A stretch of 64,000 nucleotides of DNA from Pantoea sp. Mb-10 (GCF_021272205.1 NZ_JAJSDX010000006.1:1-64000), one strand, 5' to 3'; counted from the stretch's first letter, positions 16,928-26,869 are shown. Notes: generated by a model not told the origin, from the letters alone. Translations and numbers: made by a program.

Positions 16928-18265
16928 TCAGGATTGACTGGGGGCATGTGCATCGTGAGGTGAAGGGCGGGACAGGTTACGTCCCATCATGACCACGGCC
17001 ACCCCGCCTGCCAGGCACAGCAGCGCCAGCGGCAATAACGCGAGCGTGTGACTACCGGTTTTTTCGTTGATAATGCCGTAAGCATTGACCATAACGGCAC
17101 CGCCAATAAGGTTAGCGATCGCGCCAATGGCGGCCAGCCCTGCGGCGGCGGAACTGCTGCTCATCCAGCCTGAAGCCAACGCCCAGAACGGCCCTTTCAT
17201 AGAGTAAGCGCCCACCAAAATCAAACTCAAAATAATGATGGTGGCTGGCAGCGAAAGGTTGATAAAGGCCGCAAAGATCCCGCCAGCGATCATGAATAGC
17301 GTGAGTGCAGTATGCCAGCGCCGCTCACCAGTGCGATCGGAGCTGCGCCCCCAAACAATCATCAATACCGAGGCCAAGCCGTAAGGAATGGCGTTGAGCA
17401 GACCCGTTGAAAGACTATCCAGATGGAAACTTTTTAGCAGTTGCGGCGACCACACGCTCAATGTGGTGCCCGCCGCAGACGCGCCTGAATAGATGAGCGC
17501 CATTAGCCAAATGTGTTTATGTTTCAGCAGCTGCCACGTTGAAATGTGCCCAATATTTTTCTTTTTTTCCCGCTCGGCTTGCAACGTCGCTTCCAGCCAC
17601 TGCTTCTGCTCGGGCTTCAACCAGCGTGCCTCATGTGGGCGATTGCTCAATACAAACCAGGCGGCAATCCCCAATAGTACGGCGGGCAGCCCCTCAATGA
17701 TAAACAGCAGATGCCAGCCGCGCAGCCCCAGCCAACCATCCAGCGTGAGAATGAGACCGGAAAGCGGCGAGCCAATGAAATTCGCTAACGGGATGGCAAC
17801 CATAAAGGACGCAATGATACGGGCTCGGTAGCGCGCCGGGATCCACCACGTCAGATACAGCACCACGCCCGGGAAGAAACCTGCTTCGGCGGCCCCAAGC
17901 AAGAAGCGCAGTACATAGAGCGACGTTGTACTCTCTACCAGCGCCATACACATCGAGATAATGCCCCAGCTGATCATAATGCGCGGGATCCATAAACGCG
18001 CACCCACTTTTTGCATCGCTAAGTTACTGGGGACTTCGAACAAAAAGTAGGCGACAAAATAGAGGCTGCTGGCGAAGCCGAATGCCGCTTTGCTGAGTCC
18101 CAGATCTTCATTCATTTGTAGCGCAGCCATACCGATATTGCCGCGATCGATGATGGAAACCAGATAACTCACCACCAGGAAAGGCAGAATGCGCCAGATG
18201 ACGCGCCGCATGGTTTCTTGCTCCAGCGCGGAGGCTGGCGCGTGCTTTAAGGTATTTTCAGACAT
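16928..18265 (-). CDS. MFS transporter, anion:cation symporter (ACS) type
   Basis: The protein has 445 residues with about 12 membrane segments. It shows the ACS-family pattern: IDRGNIGMAALQMNEDLGLS near the first helix, LLGAAEAGFFPGVVLYLTWW, and a cytoplasmic loop after helix 6. This family imports sugar acids, hexuronates, phthalates and similar organic anions, which fits a supply role for the dehydrogenase and aldolase next door. It has its own promoter region with the candidate IclR operator 25 nt upstream of its start. Confidence 0.88.
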   Translation of the reverse strand: MSENTLKHAPASALEQETMRRVIWRILPFLVVSYLVSIIDRGNIGMAALQMNEDLGLSKAAFGFASSLYFVAYFLFEVPSNLAMQKVGARLWIPRIMISWGIISMCMALVESTTSLYVLRFLLGAAEAGFFPGVVLYLTWWIPARYRARIIASFMVAIPLANFIGSPLSGLILTLDGWLGLRGWHLLFIIEGLPAVLLGIAAWFVLSNRPHEARWLKPEQKQWLEATLQAEREKKKNIGHISTWQLLKHKHIWLMALIYSGASAAGTTLSVWSPQLLKSFHLDSLSTGLLNAIPYGLASVLMIVWGRSSDRTGERRWHTALTLFMIAGGIFAAFINLSLPATIIILSLILVGAYSMKGPFWALASGWMSSSSAAAGLAAIGAIANLIGGAVMVNAYGIINEKTGSHTLALLPLALLCLAGGVAVVMMGRNLSRPSPHDAHAPSQS

Positions 18266-18289
18266 AGTATCCTCGGAATTCGCCGGTGA

Positions 18290-18308
18290 TGTTTTATTCT
18301 GTAAAACT
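18290..18308. promoter_or_regulatory. Candidate IclR operator (transporter side)
   Basis: TGTTTTAT-TCT-GTAAAACT matches the palindrome in front of the rraA-like gene at 16 of 19 positions. It is followed by a similar right flank (TTGTACTAAATA versus GTGTACAATATA). Its position 25 nt before the transporter start suits repression or activation at this promoter. Confidence 0.65.
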
Positions 18309-18573
18309 GCGTTGTACTAAATACACTAGCAAAAAGCGTCTGCCACAAAATACGCTGACCGTCAGCGTTGCGGAGAACGTCACATTCTTAAGCGGGAAGC
18401 ATGTCTGAAATGTGAGCTTATCGTGGTTAACTCCCCAACGCGCTCACCGCCGACGGGTAAAGGAAAGTGAGGAGAGGACGCGCACAACAGGAAAACGTTC
18501 CAGGCGTCAGCGCGTACAGCCTGAACAATGGCCCGTCTTTGACAGGTTTTTTCCCTCACGCTACGCTTTGCCC

Positions 18574-18589
18574 TGTGATTCAAGTCACA
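18574..18589. promoter_or_regulatory. Consensus CRP site upstream of the proP-like gene
   Basis: TGTGA-TTCAAG-TCACA is a perfect CRP half-site pair with 6-nt spacing. It also forms part of a longer 11-bp perfect inverted repeat, GTGATTCAAGT/ACTTGAATCAC (18575-18601). It lies about 130 nt before the transporter start. E. coli proP is also under CRP control, so regulation may be conserved. Confidence 0.75.
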
Positions 18590-18716
18590 AACTTGAATCA
18601 CCTACGATTATTTCTTAAGGTGTCCGCCTTTCTGCATCTTATAGCTTTCCTTTCCATGATTAGCGTATTCGGCTGTGAAAGCTATGAGAGTGCGCCACTC
18701 TCATTCAGGGGAATCA

Positions 18717-20156
18717 ATGAGCACAGGAACGACAAACAACGCATCCGAAATCACCGTTGACGATATTACCGTCATCGACAACAAATTATTGAAGCGCGCC
18801 GTCAGCGCGGCGGCGCTGGGTAATGCCATGGAGTGGTTCGATTTCGGCGTTTATAGTTATCTCGCCGTGATTATCGGCCAGGTGTTTTTTGCTGATGCCA
18901 GCGCCACGGCACAATTGATCGCCTCTTTTGGCACCTTCGCCGCGGCCTTTTTAGTGCGCCCCATTGGCGGTATGGTCTTTGGCCCGCTGGGTGACCGCTT
19001 TGGCCGCCAAAAAATCCTTGCCGTCACCATGATCATGATGTCGATTGGGACCTTTTCAATTGGCTTAATTCCCAGCTATGCCAGCATTGGCATCGCCGCG
19101 CCAATACTTCTTTTTGCCGCACGTCTTGTTCAGGGTTTCTCCACCGGTGGCGAATACGGCGGCGCCGCGACCTTTATTGCCGAATACTCCACCGATAAGC
19201 GCCGCGGCTTTATGGGCAGTTTTCTGGAGTTTGGTACCCTGGCGGGCTATTTGCTGGGCGCGAGCCTGGTGACAGCCATGATCGCCTATTTACCCCATGA
19301 AACCATGCTTGAATGGGGTTGGCGTGTGCCCTTTTTCCTCGCTGCGCCTCTGGGATTATTTGGCCTTTATATTCGCCTAAAACTGGAAGAGACGCCGGCA
19401 TTTAAAGAGCATATGGATAAGCGTGAGGAGCTTGAGCACAGCAAACCGCAGATGAATGTCATTACGATGCTGCGCGTGCACGCTAAACCCCTGCTGAAAT
19501 GCATTGGCTTGGTGCTGTTGTTCAACGTCTCCAATTATATGTTGACCGCTTATATGCCCAGCTATTTAACGGGCGTGATGGGCTTCAGTGAATTATCGGG
19601 CCTGCTGTTGGTGATGGTGATTATGTTTATCATGATGCCGTTGACCCTGATGTGGGGCCATTTAACTGACCGCATGGGGCGTAAACCGGTGATTGGATTG
19701 GGTGCGCTGGGCTTAATTGTGTTGGCGATTCCCTGCTATATGCTGATTGGCTCTGGCAACATGGTATGGGTATTTGTTGGCTTGGCCATTCTTGGCCTAC
19801 TCCATACTTGCTTTAGCGGCACCATGCCTGCGACATTGCCGGCCCTGTTTATTACGGATATTCGCTATAGCGCCCTGGCTATCGGCTTTAATTTATCGGT
19901 ATCACTTTTTGGTGGAACCACGCCGTTAATTACCGCGTGGCTGGTTGATACCACGCATAATGCAATGATGCCGGCCTATTATATGGTGGGCGCAGGCCTA
20001 ATCGGCCTCATTACCGTTCTCACGCTGAGTGAAACGGCGCGCAAGCCGCTTAAAGGCTCTTCGCCCGCTGTGGCCACGCAGGCAGAAGCCCATAAATTGG
20101 TGGATAAGCTGCGTAAACAGCGCCGCCGAAAACCAGGGAATACAAAACCCGCTTAA
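18717..20156 (+). CDS. proP: ProP-like osmoprotectant:proton symporter (MFS)
   Basis: The start at ATG 18717 follows AGGGGA and gives 479 residues. The sequence tracks ProP closely: AALGNAMEWFDFGVY, FLVRPIGGMVFGPLGDRFGR, LIPSYASIGIAAPILL, QGFSTGGEYGGAATFIAEYS, LEWGWRVPFF. ProP imports proline, glycine betaine and ectoine under osmotic stress. E. coli ProP ends in a long antiparallel coiled coil; here the tail after ETARKPLKG is short and basic (KLRKQRRRKPGN), so osmosensing may differ. The coupling to a trehalose cluster downstream supports an osmotic role. A different solute within the same subfamily is possible. Confidence 0.8.
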   Translation: MSTGTTNNASEITVDDITVIDNKLLKRAVSAAALGNAMEWFDFGVYSYLAVIIGQVFFADASATAQLIASFGTFAAAFLVRPIGGMVFGPLGDRFGRQKILAVTMIMMSIGTFSIGLIPSYASIGIAAPILLFAARLVQGFSTGGEYGGAATFIAEYSTDKRRGFMGSFLEFGTLAGYLLGASLVTAMIAYLPHETMLEWGWRVPFFLAAPLGLFGLYIRLKLEETPAFKEHMDKREELEHSKPQMNVITMLRVHAKPLLKCIGLVLLFNVSNYMLTAYMPSYLTGVMGFSELSGLLLVMVIMFIMMPLTLMWGHLTDRMGRKPVIGLGALGLIVLAIPCYMLIGSGNMVWVFVGLAILGLLHTCFSGTMPATLPALFITDIRYSALAIGFNLSVSLFGGTTPLITAWLVDTTHNAMMPAYYMVGAGLIGLITVLTLSETARKPLKGSSPAVATQAEAHKLVDKLRKQRRRKPGNTKPA

Positions 20157-20162
20157 TGCTCG

Positions 20163-20191
20163 GGGCGTACTGCGGTACGCCCTTTTTTTTA
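20163..20191 (+). terminator. Terminator behind the proP-like gene
   Basis: A perfect 8-bp stem, GGGCGTAC/GTACGCCC (20163-20170 with 20175-20182), with loop TGCG and followed by nine T residues, lies directly past the stop. Confidence 0.9.
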
Positions 20192-20412
20192 TCTTTTTCT
20201 ACCGTTATTTTCTCAAGCGAAGCGCGCGCGCTTCGTTAATTTCTAAAAGACGGCTTAAATCCTTTGCCCAAGCCAGAAAAGCCGCAAATCTGAACTATGA
20301 TCTTTTCTCCGGCCCGTACTAATTCCCAAATTTTTAATCAGTAACTTTTAACGGAACGTGAATCGCTTGATGTCGTCCCTTCGCCCTTGCGTGGGCTAAA
20401 CGAGGCTATTGA

Positions 20413-22200
20413 ATGGAATTCAGATCATTTAAAAAATCCTGGGGCGCTGAGATTCAGGCCGATGGTAGCGTGCTCTTTCGCCTGTGGGCGCCCGGGCAGC
20501 AGCAGGTCACGCTGCAACTCGCCGATGGCGATTACCCAATGCAGCGCGAGCAGGATGGCTGGTTCGTTTTGCAGCGCAGCGGCATTCAGCCCGGCGCCAC
20601 TTACCAGTATCAGCTTGCCGATGGCACCTGTGTCCCCGATCCCGCGTCACGGGCGCAACAAGATGCCGTTAACGGCCCGTCGCTGGTGGTTGATCCTCGC
20701 CGCTATCGCTGGCAGGACAGCGGCTGGCACGGCCGGCCGTGGCACGAAACCGTCGTCTATGAGTTACATATCGGTACCTTCACGCCGGAAGGGACTTTCC
20801 GCGCTGCAATCGATAAACTGCCCCAGCTGGCGGCGCTAGGCATCACGCAGCTTGAAATCATGCCGCTGTCGCAGTTTGGCGGTCGGCGCGGCTGGGGCTA
20901 TGACGGTGTGTTGCTGTATGCGCCCCATTCCGCTTATGGCTCGCCCGATGATTTCAAAGCACTGGTGGATGCCGCCCACGCCCATGGCCTTTCGGTGGTA
21001 TTGGATATCGTGCTTAACCACTTTGGGCCAGAAGGCAACTATCTGCCGCTGCTGGCACCGGCATTCTTCCACAAAGAGCGCCAAACGCCGTGGGGCGCCG
21101 GCATTGCTTATGACGTGGACGCGGCCCGTCGTTACATTGTGGAAGCGCCGCTGTTTTGGTTGCAGGAGTACCATCTGGACGGGCTGCGCTTCGACGCCAT
21201 CGACCAGATTGAAGATTCCTCCCGTAAACACGCCTTGATTGAGATTGCAGAGCGCATCCGCCGCGAGATCTCGGATCGCCCCGCGCATCTCACCACGGAG
21301 GACTGCCGCAATGTCATCTTCCTGCACCCGCGCGATGAACAGGGTGCGGCGCCGCTGTTTACCGCTGAATGGAACGATGATTTTCACAACGCGGTGCACG
21401 TCTTTGCCACCGGCGAAACACACGCTTACTACCAGGACTTTGCCAACGCGCCGGAGAAGCTGATCGCGCGTATTCTCACCGAAGGCTTTGCCTATCAGGG
21501 GGAGGTTTCGCCGCAAAGCGGTGAACCACGCGGCGTGCCCAGCGCCTCACAGCCGCCCGTAGCGTTTGTCGATTTTATTCAAAATCACGATCAGGTGGGC
21601 AACCGCGCCCAGGGCGAGCGCTTGATCACGCTGGCCGGCGTCGAGCGCACCAAAGTGCTGCTGGCGATGCTGCTGCTGTCACCGCACATTCCGCTGTTAT
21701 TTATGGGTGAAGAGTACGGTGAAACCAATCCGTTCCTGTTTTTTACTGATTTTCACGGTGACTTAGCCAAAGCCGTTCGCGAAGGACGGGCCAAAGAGTT
21801 TACCGGCCATGCCGGACACGATGCAGAGGTGCCCGATCCCAATGCGGAAAGCACCTTCACGCGCTCTAAACTGAGCTGGCAAACGCGTGACACTGAACAA
21901 GGACGTGCCTGGCTGGCGCTGACGCGTGAACTTTTGCAGGTGCGCCACCAGCACATCGTTCCGCTGCTGGCGAACGCGGGTGCGCCGCGCGGCCACGTGC
22001 TGAAAACGGCGCCGGGCTTTGTGGCGGTTAGCTGGCAGTTCCCTCAGGGCGAACTGTCGTTAGCGCTCAATATTGGTGACGCGCCCCAGCCAATGCCGGC
22101 GATGAAAGGTGACACACTGTTCGCCTGGCCGTCGCAGCAAGATGAATTGCCGCAGCATGCCATTGTGGTGCGCCTGGCCCAGGGAGAAGAGAAAGCATGA
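20413..22200 (+). CDS. treZ: Malto-oligosyltrehalose trehalohydrolase TreZ
   Basis: TreZ releases trehalose from the maltooligosyl-trehalose made by TreY. This 595-residue GH13 enzyme has an N-terminal carbohydrate-binding-like domain (RLWAPGQQQVTLQL) and a TIM barrel. The catalytic set is visible: nucleophile Asp261 in GLRFDAID, general acid Glu296 in TEDCRN, and Asp393 in FIQNHDQVGNRA. The family segments VVYELHIGTFTPEGTF and GYDGVLLYAPHSAYG are also present. Its stop overlaps the treY start by 4 nt, giving coupled translation. E. coli makes trehalose by OtsAB instead, so this route marks a different lineage or an added pathway. Confidence 0.96.
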   Translation: MEFRSFKKSWGAEIQADGSVLFRLWAPGQQQVTLQLADGDYPMQREQDGWFVLQRSGIQPGATYQYQLADGTCVPDPASRAQQDAVNGPSLVVDPRRYRWQDSGWHGRPWHETVVYELHIGTFTPEGTFRAAIDKLPQLAALGITQLEIMPLSQFGGRRGWGYDGVLLYAPHSAYGSPDDFKALVDAAHAHGLSVVLDIVLNHFGPEGNYLPLLAPAFFHKERQTPWGAGIAYDVDAARRYIVEAPLFWLQEYHLDGLRFDAIDQIEDSSRKHALIEIAERIRREISDRPAHLTTEDCRNVIFLHPRDEQGAAPLFTAEWNDDFHNAVHVFATGETHAYYQDFANAPEKLIARILTEGFAYQGEVSPQSGEPRGVPSASQPPVAFVDFIQNHDQVGNRAQGERLITLAGVERTKVLLAMLLLSPHIPLLFMGEEYGETNPFLFFTDFHGDLAKAVREGRAKEFTGHAGHDAEVPDPNAESTFTRSKLSWQTRDTEQGRAWLALTRELLQVRHQHIVPLLANAGAPRGHVLKTAPGFVAVSWQFPQGELSLALNIGDAPQPMPAMKGDTLFAWPSQQDELPQHAIVVRLAQGEEKA

Positions 22201-24680
22201 CCATTCCAACCGCGACTTACCGCATTCAGTTCCGCAACGGCATGACGTTTGATCGCGTTGTGGCGCTGGTGCCCTACCTGCAAACGCTCGGCATCAGCCA
22301 TGTGTACGCGTCACCGATCTTTACCGCCACGCGCGATTCCACGCACGGTTATGACGTCACGAACGTCAATGAAATTGACCCGGCCATCGGTGGGCGTGAA
22401 GGTTTTGATCGTCTTGCCAGCGCACTGCAACAGGCAGGCATGGGGCTTATCCTGGATATTGTGCCTAACCACATGGCGGCCTCGCTGGAAAACGCCTGGT
22501 GGCAGGATGTGATCGCGCATGGCCCGGAGAGTCGCTATGCGCGCTATTTCGACATTGACCCCTCGCGCCGCCTGACGCTGCCGTTTTTAGGGGACGATTT
22601 TGACCGGGTGCTCGCCAGCGGCGAAATCAGCATCAAACCCCATCCGCATACCGGCCATCCCGCACTGGCCTATTTCGACAGCTTCTATCCGCTCAATCCT
22701 CAGAGCTGGCAGGGGCGTGAGGCAGAGGTGCTGGCGATGACGTCACCCGCCGAGATTGCGGCGCTGCACGACAGGCAGTCATGGCAACTTACCAGCTGGC
22801 GCGATGCGCGGCGGACGCTCTCCTACCGCCGCTTCTTTGAAATTACCGGACTGGTGGGCGTACGGGTTGAAGATGAAGAGGTCTTTCAGGCGACCCATGC
22901 ATTGATTCTCGATCTGGTGAAGTCGGGCCAAGTGGATGGCCTGCGCCTTGATCACATCGATGGTTTAGCCGATCCGCAGGGCTATGTGCAACGCCTGCGC
23001 GACGCGACCGGACCTGATTGTTATATCACCGTGGAGAAAATTCTGGCGCAAGGCGAGCATTTGCCAGACGAATGGCCTATCTCCGGTACCACCGGCTACG
23101 AATTTATTGCCGCCCTTTCCCACGCGCTGATAGACGACAGGCATATAGACGAATTGCGTCTGGCCTATGAAGCCGTGACGGAGGAACGCAACGATGTGGC
23201 CGCCGGGATGCGAGCGGCGCGCGAACTGATGGTTGATCGCAATTTCGCGGGTGAATTTACCCGCCTGCTAACCCTGGCAACCGGGGTGGTGGGTGTTGAG
23301 CACCGTAATTTTGGTGAAGCCGAACTGCACGTTGCGCTGCGTGAACTGCTGATCGCCTTCCCGGTTTACCGCACTTATGGCAATCGGGCGGGCATGCCGC
23401 TGGCAGGAGAAACGCTGCTCACTGAAGTGCTAAACAAGGTGAAAGACAGCGCCTCTCCGGCCGCCCTGAGTTTCCTGCAGGCGATCCTGCTGGGTGCGGT
23501 CTCTGAGGAGAGTGAACACGACGCTGCAGAGTTCCGCGCACGCTTCCAACAGCTTACCGGCCCCCTGATGGCCAAATCTGTTGAAGACACGCTGTTCTTC
23601 CGCAATCACGCGCTGCTGGCGGTAAACGAAGTGGGTGCAGAACCCCTGCCGCACACCTTCTCGCTGACGCAGTTCCATAAAGAGATGCGTATTCGTCAGC
23701 TAAAACAGCCCGATGCGATCTCTACCACATCCACTCACGACACCAAGCGCGGCGAGGATGCCCGTGCACGCCTTTACACGTTGACCGAAGCACCCGCACA
23801 GTGGGCCGATCACGTGGCACGCTGGCGTCAGATGAATCAGGCCCATATCGTTTCGCTTAAAGAGGGACCGGCACCCGAAGCTGCTGTTGAGTGGATGATT
23901 TATCAAGCGCTGGCGGGTGCGTGGCCGACCACCTTGCACCCTGAGGATGGCGAAGGGATTGCCGCACTGGAGCAGCGCTTCCTGCCGTTTATGGAAAAAG
24001 CGTTACGCGAAGCCAAGCTGCGTACCGATTGGGCAGACGGTGACGAAGCCTATGAAACCGCCGTACTGGATTATGTGCGCCATCTGCTTTCCCGCGAGAA
24101 TCCGGCGTTTTTGAAAGACTTTACGCATGCCCTGCAGCCGTTTATCCGCGCCGGGCTGATCAACAGCCTCACGCAAACGCTGATCAAGCTGACGGCGCCC
24201 GGCGTACCGGATATTTATCAGGGCAGTGAGCGGCTGGATTTCAGCCTGGTCGATCCAGATAACCGTCGCGAACCCGATTACACACTGCTTCAGCAGCTGA
24301 CGCCAGAGGCAGAGCCAGACTTTGATAACCATCAAGATTGGCTAAGCGGCGCGCTCAAACAACAGCTGATTGCGCGCGTTCTGCATCTGCGCAAAGCGCA
24401 GCCGCTGTTTTTCCGCATGAGTGACTATCAACCGTTGCCTGCTGAAGGTGAGCATCAACACAACGTTATCGCTTTTGCGCGCCAGTTTAACGGCAACGCG
24501 CTGCTGGTGATTGTCCCTCGGCTGATCTTCGCCGATGGGCAGTGGGGAAATACGCATATCGCCTTAAGCGAATCGTTGGCACATCGCCATTATCGTCACG
24601 TGTTCAGCGGGGCAACGATAGCGATTGACGACGTTTTGCAATTGGATACGGCTACGCCGCTGGTGCTGTTCAGTGAATAA
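22197..24680 (+). CDS. treY: Malto-oligosyltrehalose synthase TreY
   Basis: TreY rearranges the reducing end of a maltodextrin to an alpha,alpha-1,1 bond. This 827-residue GH13 enzyme opens with TATYRIQFRNGMTFDRV. It has STHGYDVTNVNEIDPAIGG, the nucleophile Asp252 in GLRLDHIDGL, Glu280 in ITVEKIL and Asp515 in STHDTKRGEDAR. The region TAPGVPDIYQGSERLDFSLVDPDNRR is also diagnostic. It overlaps treZ by 4 nt and is followed after 47 nt by glgX/treX, so the three form one operon. Confidence 0.96.
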   Translation: MTIPTATYRIQFRNGMTFDRVVALVPYLQTLGISHVYASPIFTATRDSTHGYDVTNVNEIDPAIGGREGFDRLASALQQAGMGLILDIVPNHMAASLENAWWQDVIAHGPESRYARYFDIDPSRRLTLPFLGDDFDRVLASGEISIKPHPHTGHPALAYFDSFYPLNPQSWQGREAEVLAMTSPAEIAALHDRQSWQLTSWRDARRTLSYRRFFEITGLVGVRVEDEEVFQATHALILDLVKSGQVDGLRLDHIDGLADPQGYVQRLRDATGPDCYITVEKILAQGEHLPDEWPISGTTGYEFIAALSHALIDDRHIDELRLAYEAVTEERNDVAAGMRAARELMVDRNFAGEFTRLLTLATGVVGVEHRNFGEAELHVALRELLIAFPVYRTYGNRAGMPLAGETLLTEVLNKVKDSASPAALSFLQAILLGAVSEESEHDAAEFRARFQQLTGPLMAKSVEDTLFFRNHALLAVNEVGAEPLPHTFSLTQFHKEMRIRQLKQPDAISTTSTHDTKRGEDARARLYTLTEAPAQWADHVARWRQMNQAHIVSLKEGPAPEAAVEWMIYQALAGAWPTTLHPEDGEGIAALEQRFLPFMEKALREAKLRTDWADGDEAYETAVLDYVRHLLSRENPAFLKDFTHALQPFIRAGLINSLTQTLIKLTAPGVPDIYQGSERLDFSLVDPDNRREPDYTLLQQLTPEAEPDFDNHQDWLSGALKQQLIARVLHLRKAQPLFFRMSDYQPLPAEGEHQHNVIAFARQFNGNALLVIVPRLIFADGQWGNTHIALSESLAHRHYRHVFSGATIAIDDVLQLDTATPLVLFSE

Positions 24681-24727
24681 CAGACCTTCGCGCATCGCAA
24701 TCTGTTCTGTGGAAAGGGAGAAGATGT

Positions 24728-26803
24728 ATGTCATACGGTAAGCCTTCAGAGATTTTAGCGGGTTCAGGTCAGGTGCTGGGTGCCAATTTTGACGGCTCCG
24801 GTGTGAATTTCGCCCTGTTTTCCGCCCACGCCCAGCGCGTGGAACTGTGCCTTTACGATCCCAGCGGGCAGCATGAAATTGCCCGCTTTGATTTGCCCGA
24901 ATACACTCATGAAATTTGGCACGGTTATGTGCCGGGCTTACAGCCTGGTGCGCTGTACGGTTATCGCGTACACGGCCCCTATGACCCGGAGAATGGCCAC
25001 CGCTTCAATCCCAACAAGCTTTTAATCGATCCTTACGCGCGCGAACTGCAGGGCGATATTGATTGGAACGAGGCGCACTTTGCCTATGACCTGCTGCATG
25101 AAGACAAGGATCTCACCTTTGACGAGCGCGATAGCGCGCCCTTCACGCCAAAGTGTCGCGTAATCGATCCCAATGCGTTTGATTGGCAAGATCAAAATCG
25201 CCCGGTTGTTCCCTGGCCGCAAACGGTGATATACGAAACGCACGTCAAAGGCTTCTCCATGCTGAATCCCGCGGTGCCGCAGGAGATGCGCGGGACCTAT
25301 GACGGCCTGAGCAACAAGGCGAGCATTGATTACATCAAAAGCCTCGGTGTGACGTCGGTAGAACTGCTGCCGGTGCACTGGTTCCCTGATGATCAACACC
25401 TGCTGGACAAAAACCTTAAAAACTTCTGGGGTTACAACTCGCTGGCATTCTTCGCGCCTGCAAGCCGCTACTTCGGACCGCGTGGCATTCAGGGCTTCCG
25501 CGACATGGTGCGCGCTTTTCATGATGCCGGCATCGAGGTCATCCTCGATGTGGTTTACAACCACACGGCCGAAGGCAACGAGTTGGGCCCAACGCTGTCA
25601 TTCAAAGGTATCGATAACTTCTCCTATTATCGCACCCTGCCCGACCAGCATCGTTACTACATCAATGACACCGGCACGGGTAACACCGTAAACACCTCGC
25701 ATCCGCGCGTGTTGCAGCTGGTGACAGATTCTCTGCGCTATTGGGCAGAATCAATGCATATCGACGGTTTCCGTTTCGATCTCGGCACCATTCTGGGGCG
25801 CGAACCAGAAGGGTTTGACCAGCGCGGCGGCTTCTTTGATGCGGTAACGCAAGACCCGGTGCTGTCTAAGCTGAAGCTGATTGGCGAGCCGTGGGATATT
25901 GGCCCAGGCGGCTATCAGGTGGGTGGCTTCCCGCCGGGCTGGGCCGAGTGGAACGACAAATATCGCGATACCGTGCGTGAATACTGGAAGGGCGACAACG
26001 TCTCTACCGATTTCGCTGCGCGCCTGTTGGGCTCCGGCGATCTGTACGATCAACGCGGTCGTCGGCCTTGGGCGAGCGTCAACTTTATCACGGCGCACGA
26101 TGGCTTTACGCTGAATGACCTGGTGTCATACAACGAGAAGCACAACGATGCCAACGGCGAAGACAACAACGACGGTCATAACGACAATCGCTCTTACAAC
26201 TATGGCGCGGAAGGCCCAACCGAAGACGAAGGCATCATCGCGGTGCGCGAGCGGCAAAAACGCAATTTCCTCGCAACGCTGCTGTTTTCGCACGGCACCC
26301 CGATGCTGTTAGCCGGTGATGAATTTGGACGCAGCCAGATGGGTAACAACAATGGTTACTGCCAGGACAGCGAGATCTCCTGGCTCCATTGGGAGAACCT
26401 GCCGGCCTCGGCTGACGCGCTACGTGATTTCACCCGGCACCTGCTGGCGCTCCGCGCCAAACAGCCGCTGCTGCGACGGGAAAACTGGCGGGACGGCATG
26501 GAAATCAAGTGGTTTAACGCCGGTGGCGGTTTCCAGCAGGCGGAACAGTGGGAAGAAGGATCGACGCTCGGCGTCTACATTGGCCGCCCTGACCTGCAAC
26601 CCGAAGAGGGAATTTGGCATGACGTACTGATGCTGTTCAATCCGTTTGAGGGCAATGTGCCTTTCCGTATTCCGCAGTTTGGTGAAGGCGGCTGGGTGCT
26701 GGAGCTGACCACGTCCGACAGCGAGAAAAAAGGCCTGGTGATTACCAAAGAGCAGGATTTTGAGTTAGAAGGCCGCAGCATGGCGCTGTTTAGAAGGCCG
26801 TAA
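24728..26803 (+). CDS. glgX: Glycogen debranching enzyme GlgX/TreX
   Basis: The enzyme hydrolyses alpha-1,6 branches of glycogen and frees the linear maltodextrins used by TreY. The 691 residues contain an N-terminal CBM48 domain (GANFDGSGVNFALFSAHAQ, YGYRVHGPYDPENGHRFNP) and a GH13 barrel with Asp351 in GFRFDLGT, Glu387 in GEPWD and Asp458 in TAHDGFTL. GEFG-type segments (LLAGDEFGRSQMGNNNGYCQ) are typical. GGGAGAAG precedes the start. The operon context with treZ and treY points to the TreX role in trehalose synthesis. Confidence 0.95.
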   Translation: MSYGKPSEILAGSGQVLGANFDGSGVNFALFSAHAQRVELCLYDPSGQHEIARFDLPEYTHEIWHGYVPGLQPGALYGYRVHGPYDPENGHRFNPNKLLIDPYARELQGDIDWNEAHFAYDLLHEDKDLTFDERDSAPFTPKCRVIDPNAFDWQDQNRPVVPWPQTVIYETHVKGFSMLNPAVPQEMRGTYDGLSNKASIDYIKSLGVTSVELLPVHWFPDDQHLLDKNLKNFWGYNSLAFFAPASRYFGPRGIQGFRDMVRAFHDAGIEVILDVVYNHTAEGNELGPTLSFKGIDNFSYYRTLPDQHRYYINDTGTGNTVNTSHPRVLQLVTDSLRYWAESMHIDGFRFDLGTILGREPEGFDQRGGFFDAVTQDPVLSKLKLIGEPWDIGPGGYQVGGFPPGWAEWNDKYRDTVREYWKGDNVSTDFAARLLGSGDLYDQRGRRPWASVNFITAHDGFTLNDLVSYNEKHNDANGEDNNDGHNDNRSYNYGAEGPTEDEGIIAVRERQKRNFLATLLFSHGTPMLLAGDEFGRSQMGNNNGYCQDSEISWLHWENLPASADALRDFTRHLLALRAKQPLLRRENWRDGMEIKWFNAGGGFQQAEQWEEGSTLGVYIGRPDLQPEEGIWHDVLMLFNPFEGNVPFRIPQFGEGGWVLELTTSDSEKKGLVITKEQDFELEGRSMALFRRP

Positions 26804-26813
26804 GCACGACGCA

Positions 26814-26845
26814 AACAGGGCGCCAACAAGGCGCCCTGTTTTTTT
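26814..26845 (+). terminator. Terminator behind the trehalose operon
   Basis: An 11-bp perfect stem, AACAGGGCGCC/GGCGCCCTGTT (26814-26824 with 26830-26840), is followed by T residues directly after the glgX stop. Confidence 0.9.
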
Positions 26846-26869
26846 CTGCGGTGCATCAACCCGAATGGG

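Noticed and set aside
18412..18618. Short frames upstream of the ProP-like gene
   Set aside because: They cross the CRP site and promoter region and have no ribosome site.
20217..20237. Self-complementary CGAAGCGCGCGCGCTTCG stretch
   Set aside because: Lies just after a good terminator, without a T-run or gene relation; could be a minor repeat but no second copy was seen.
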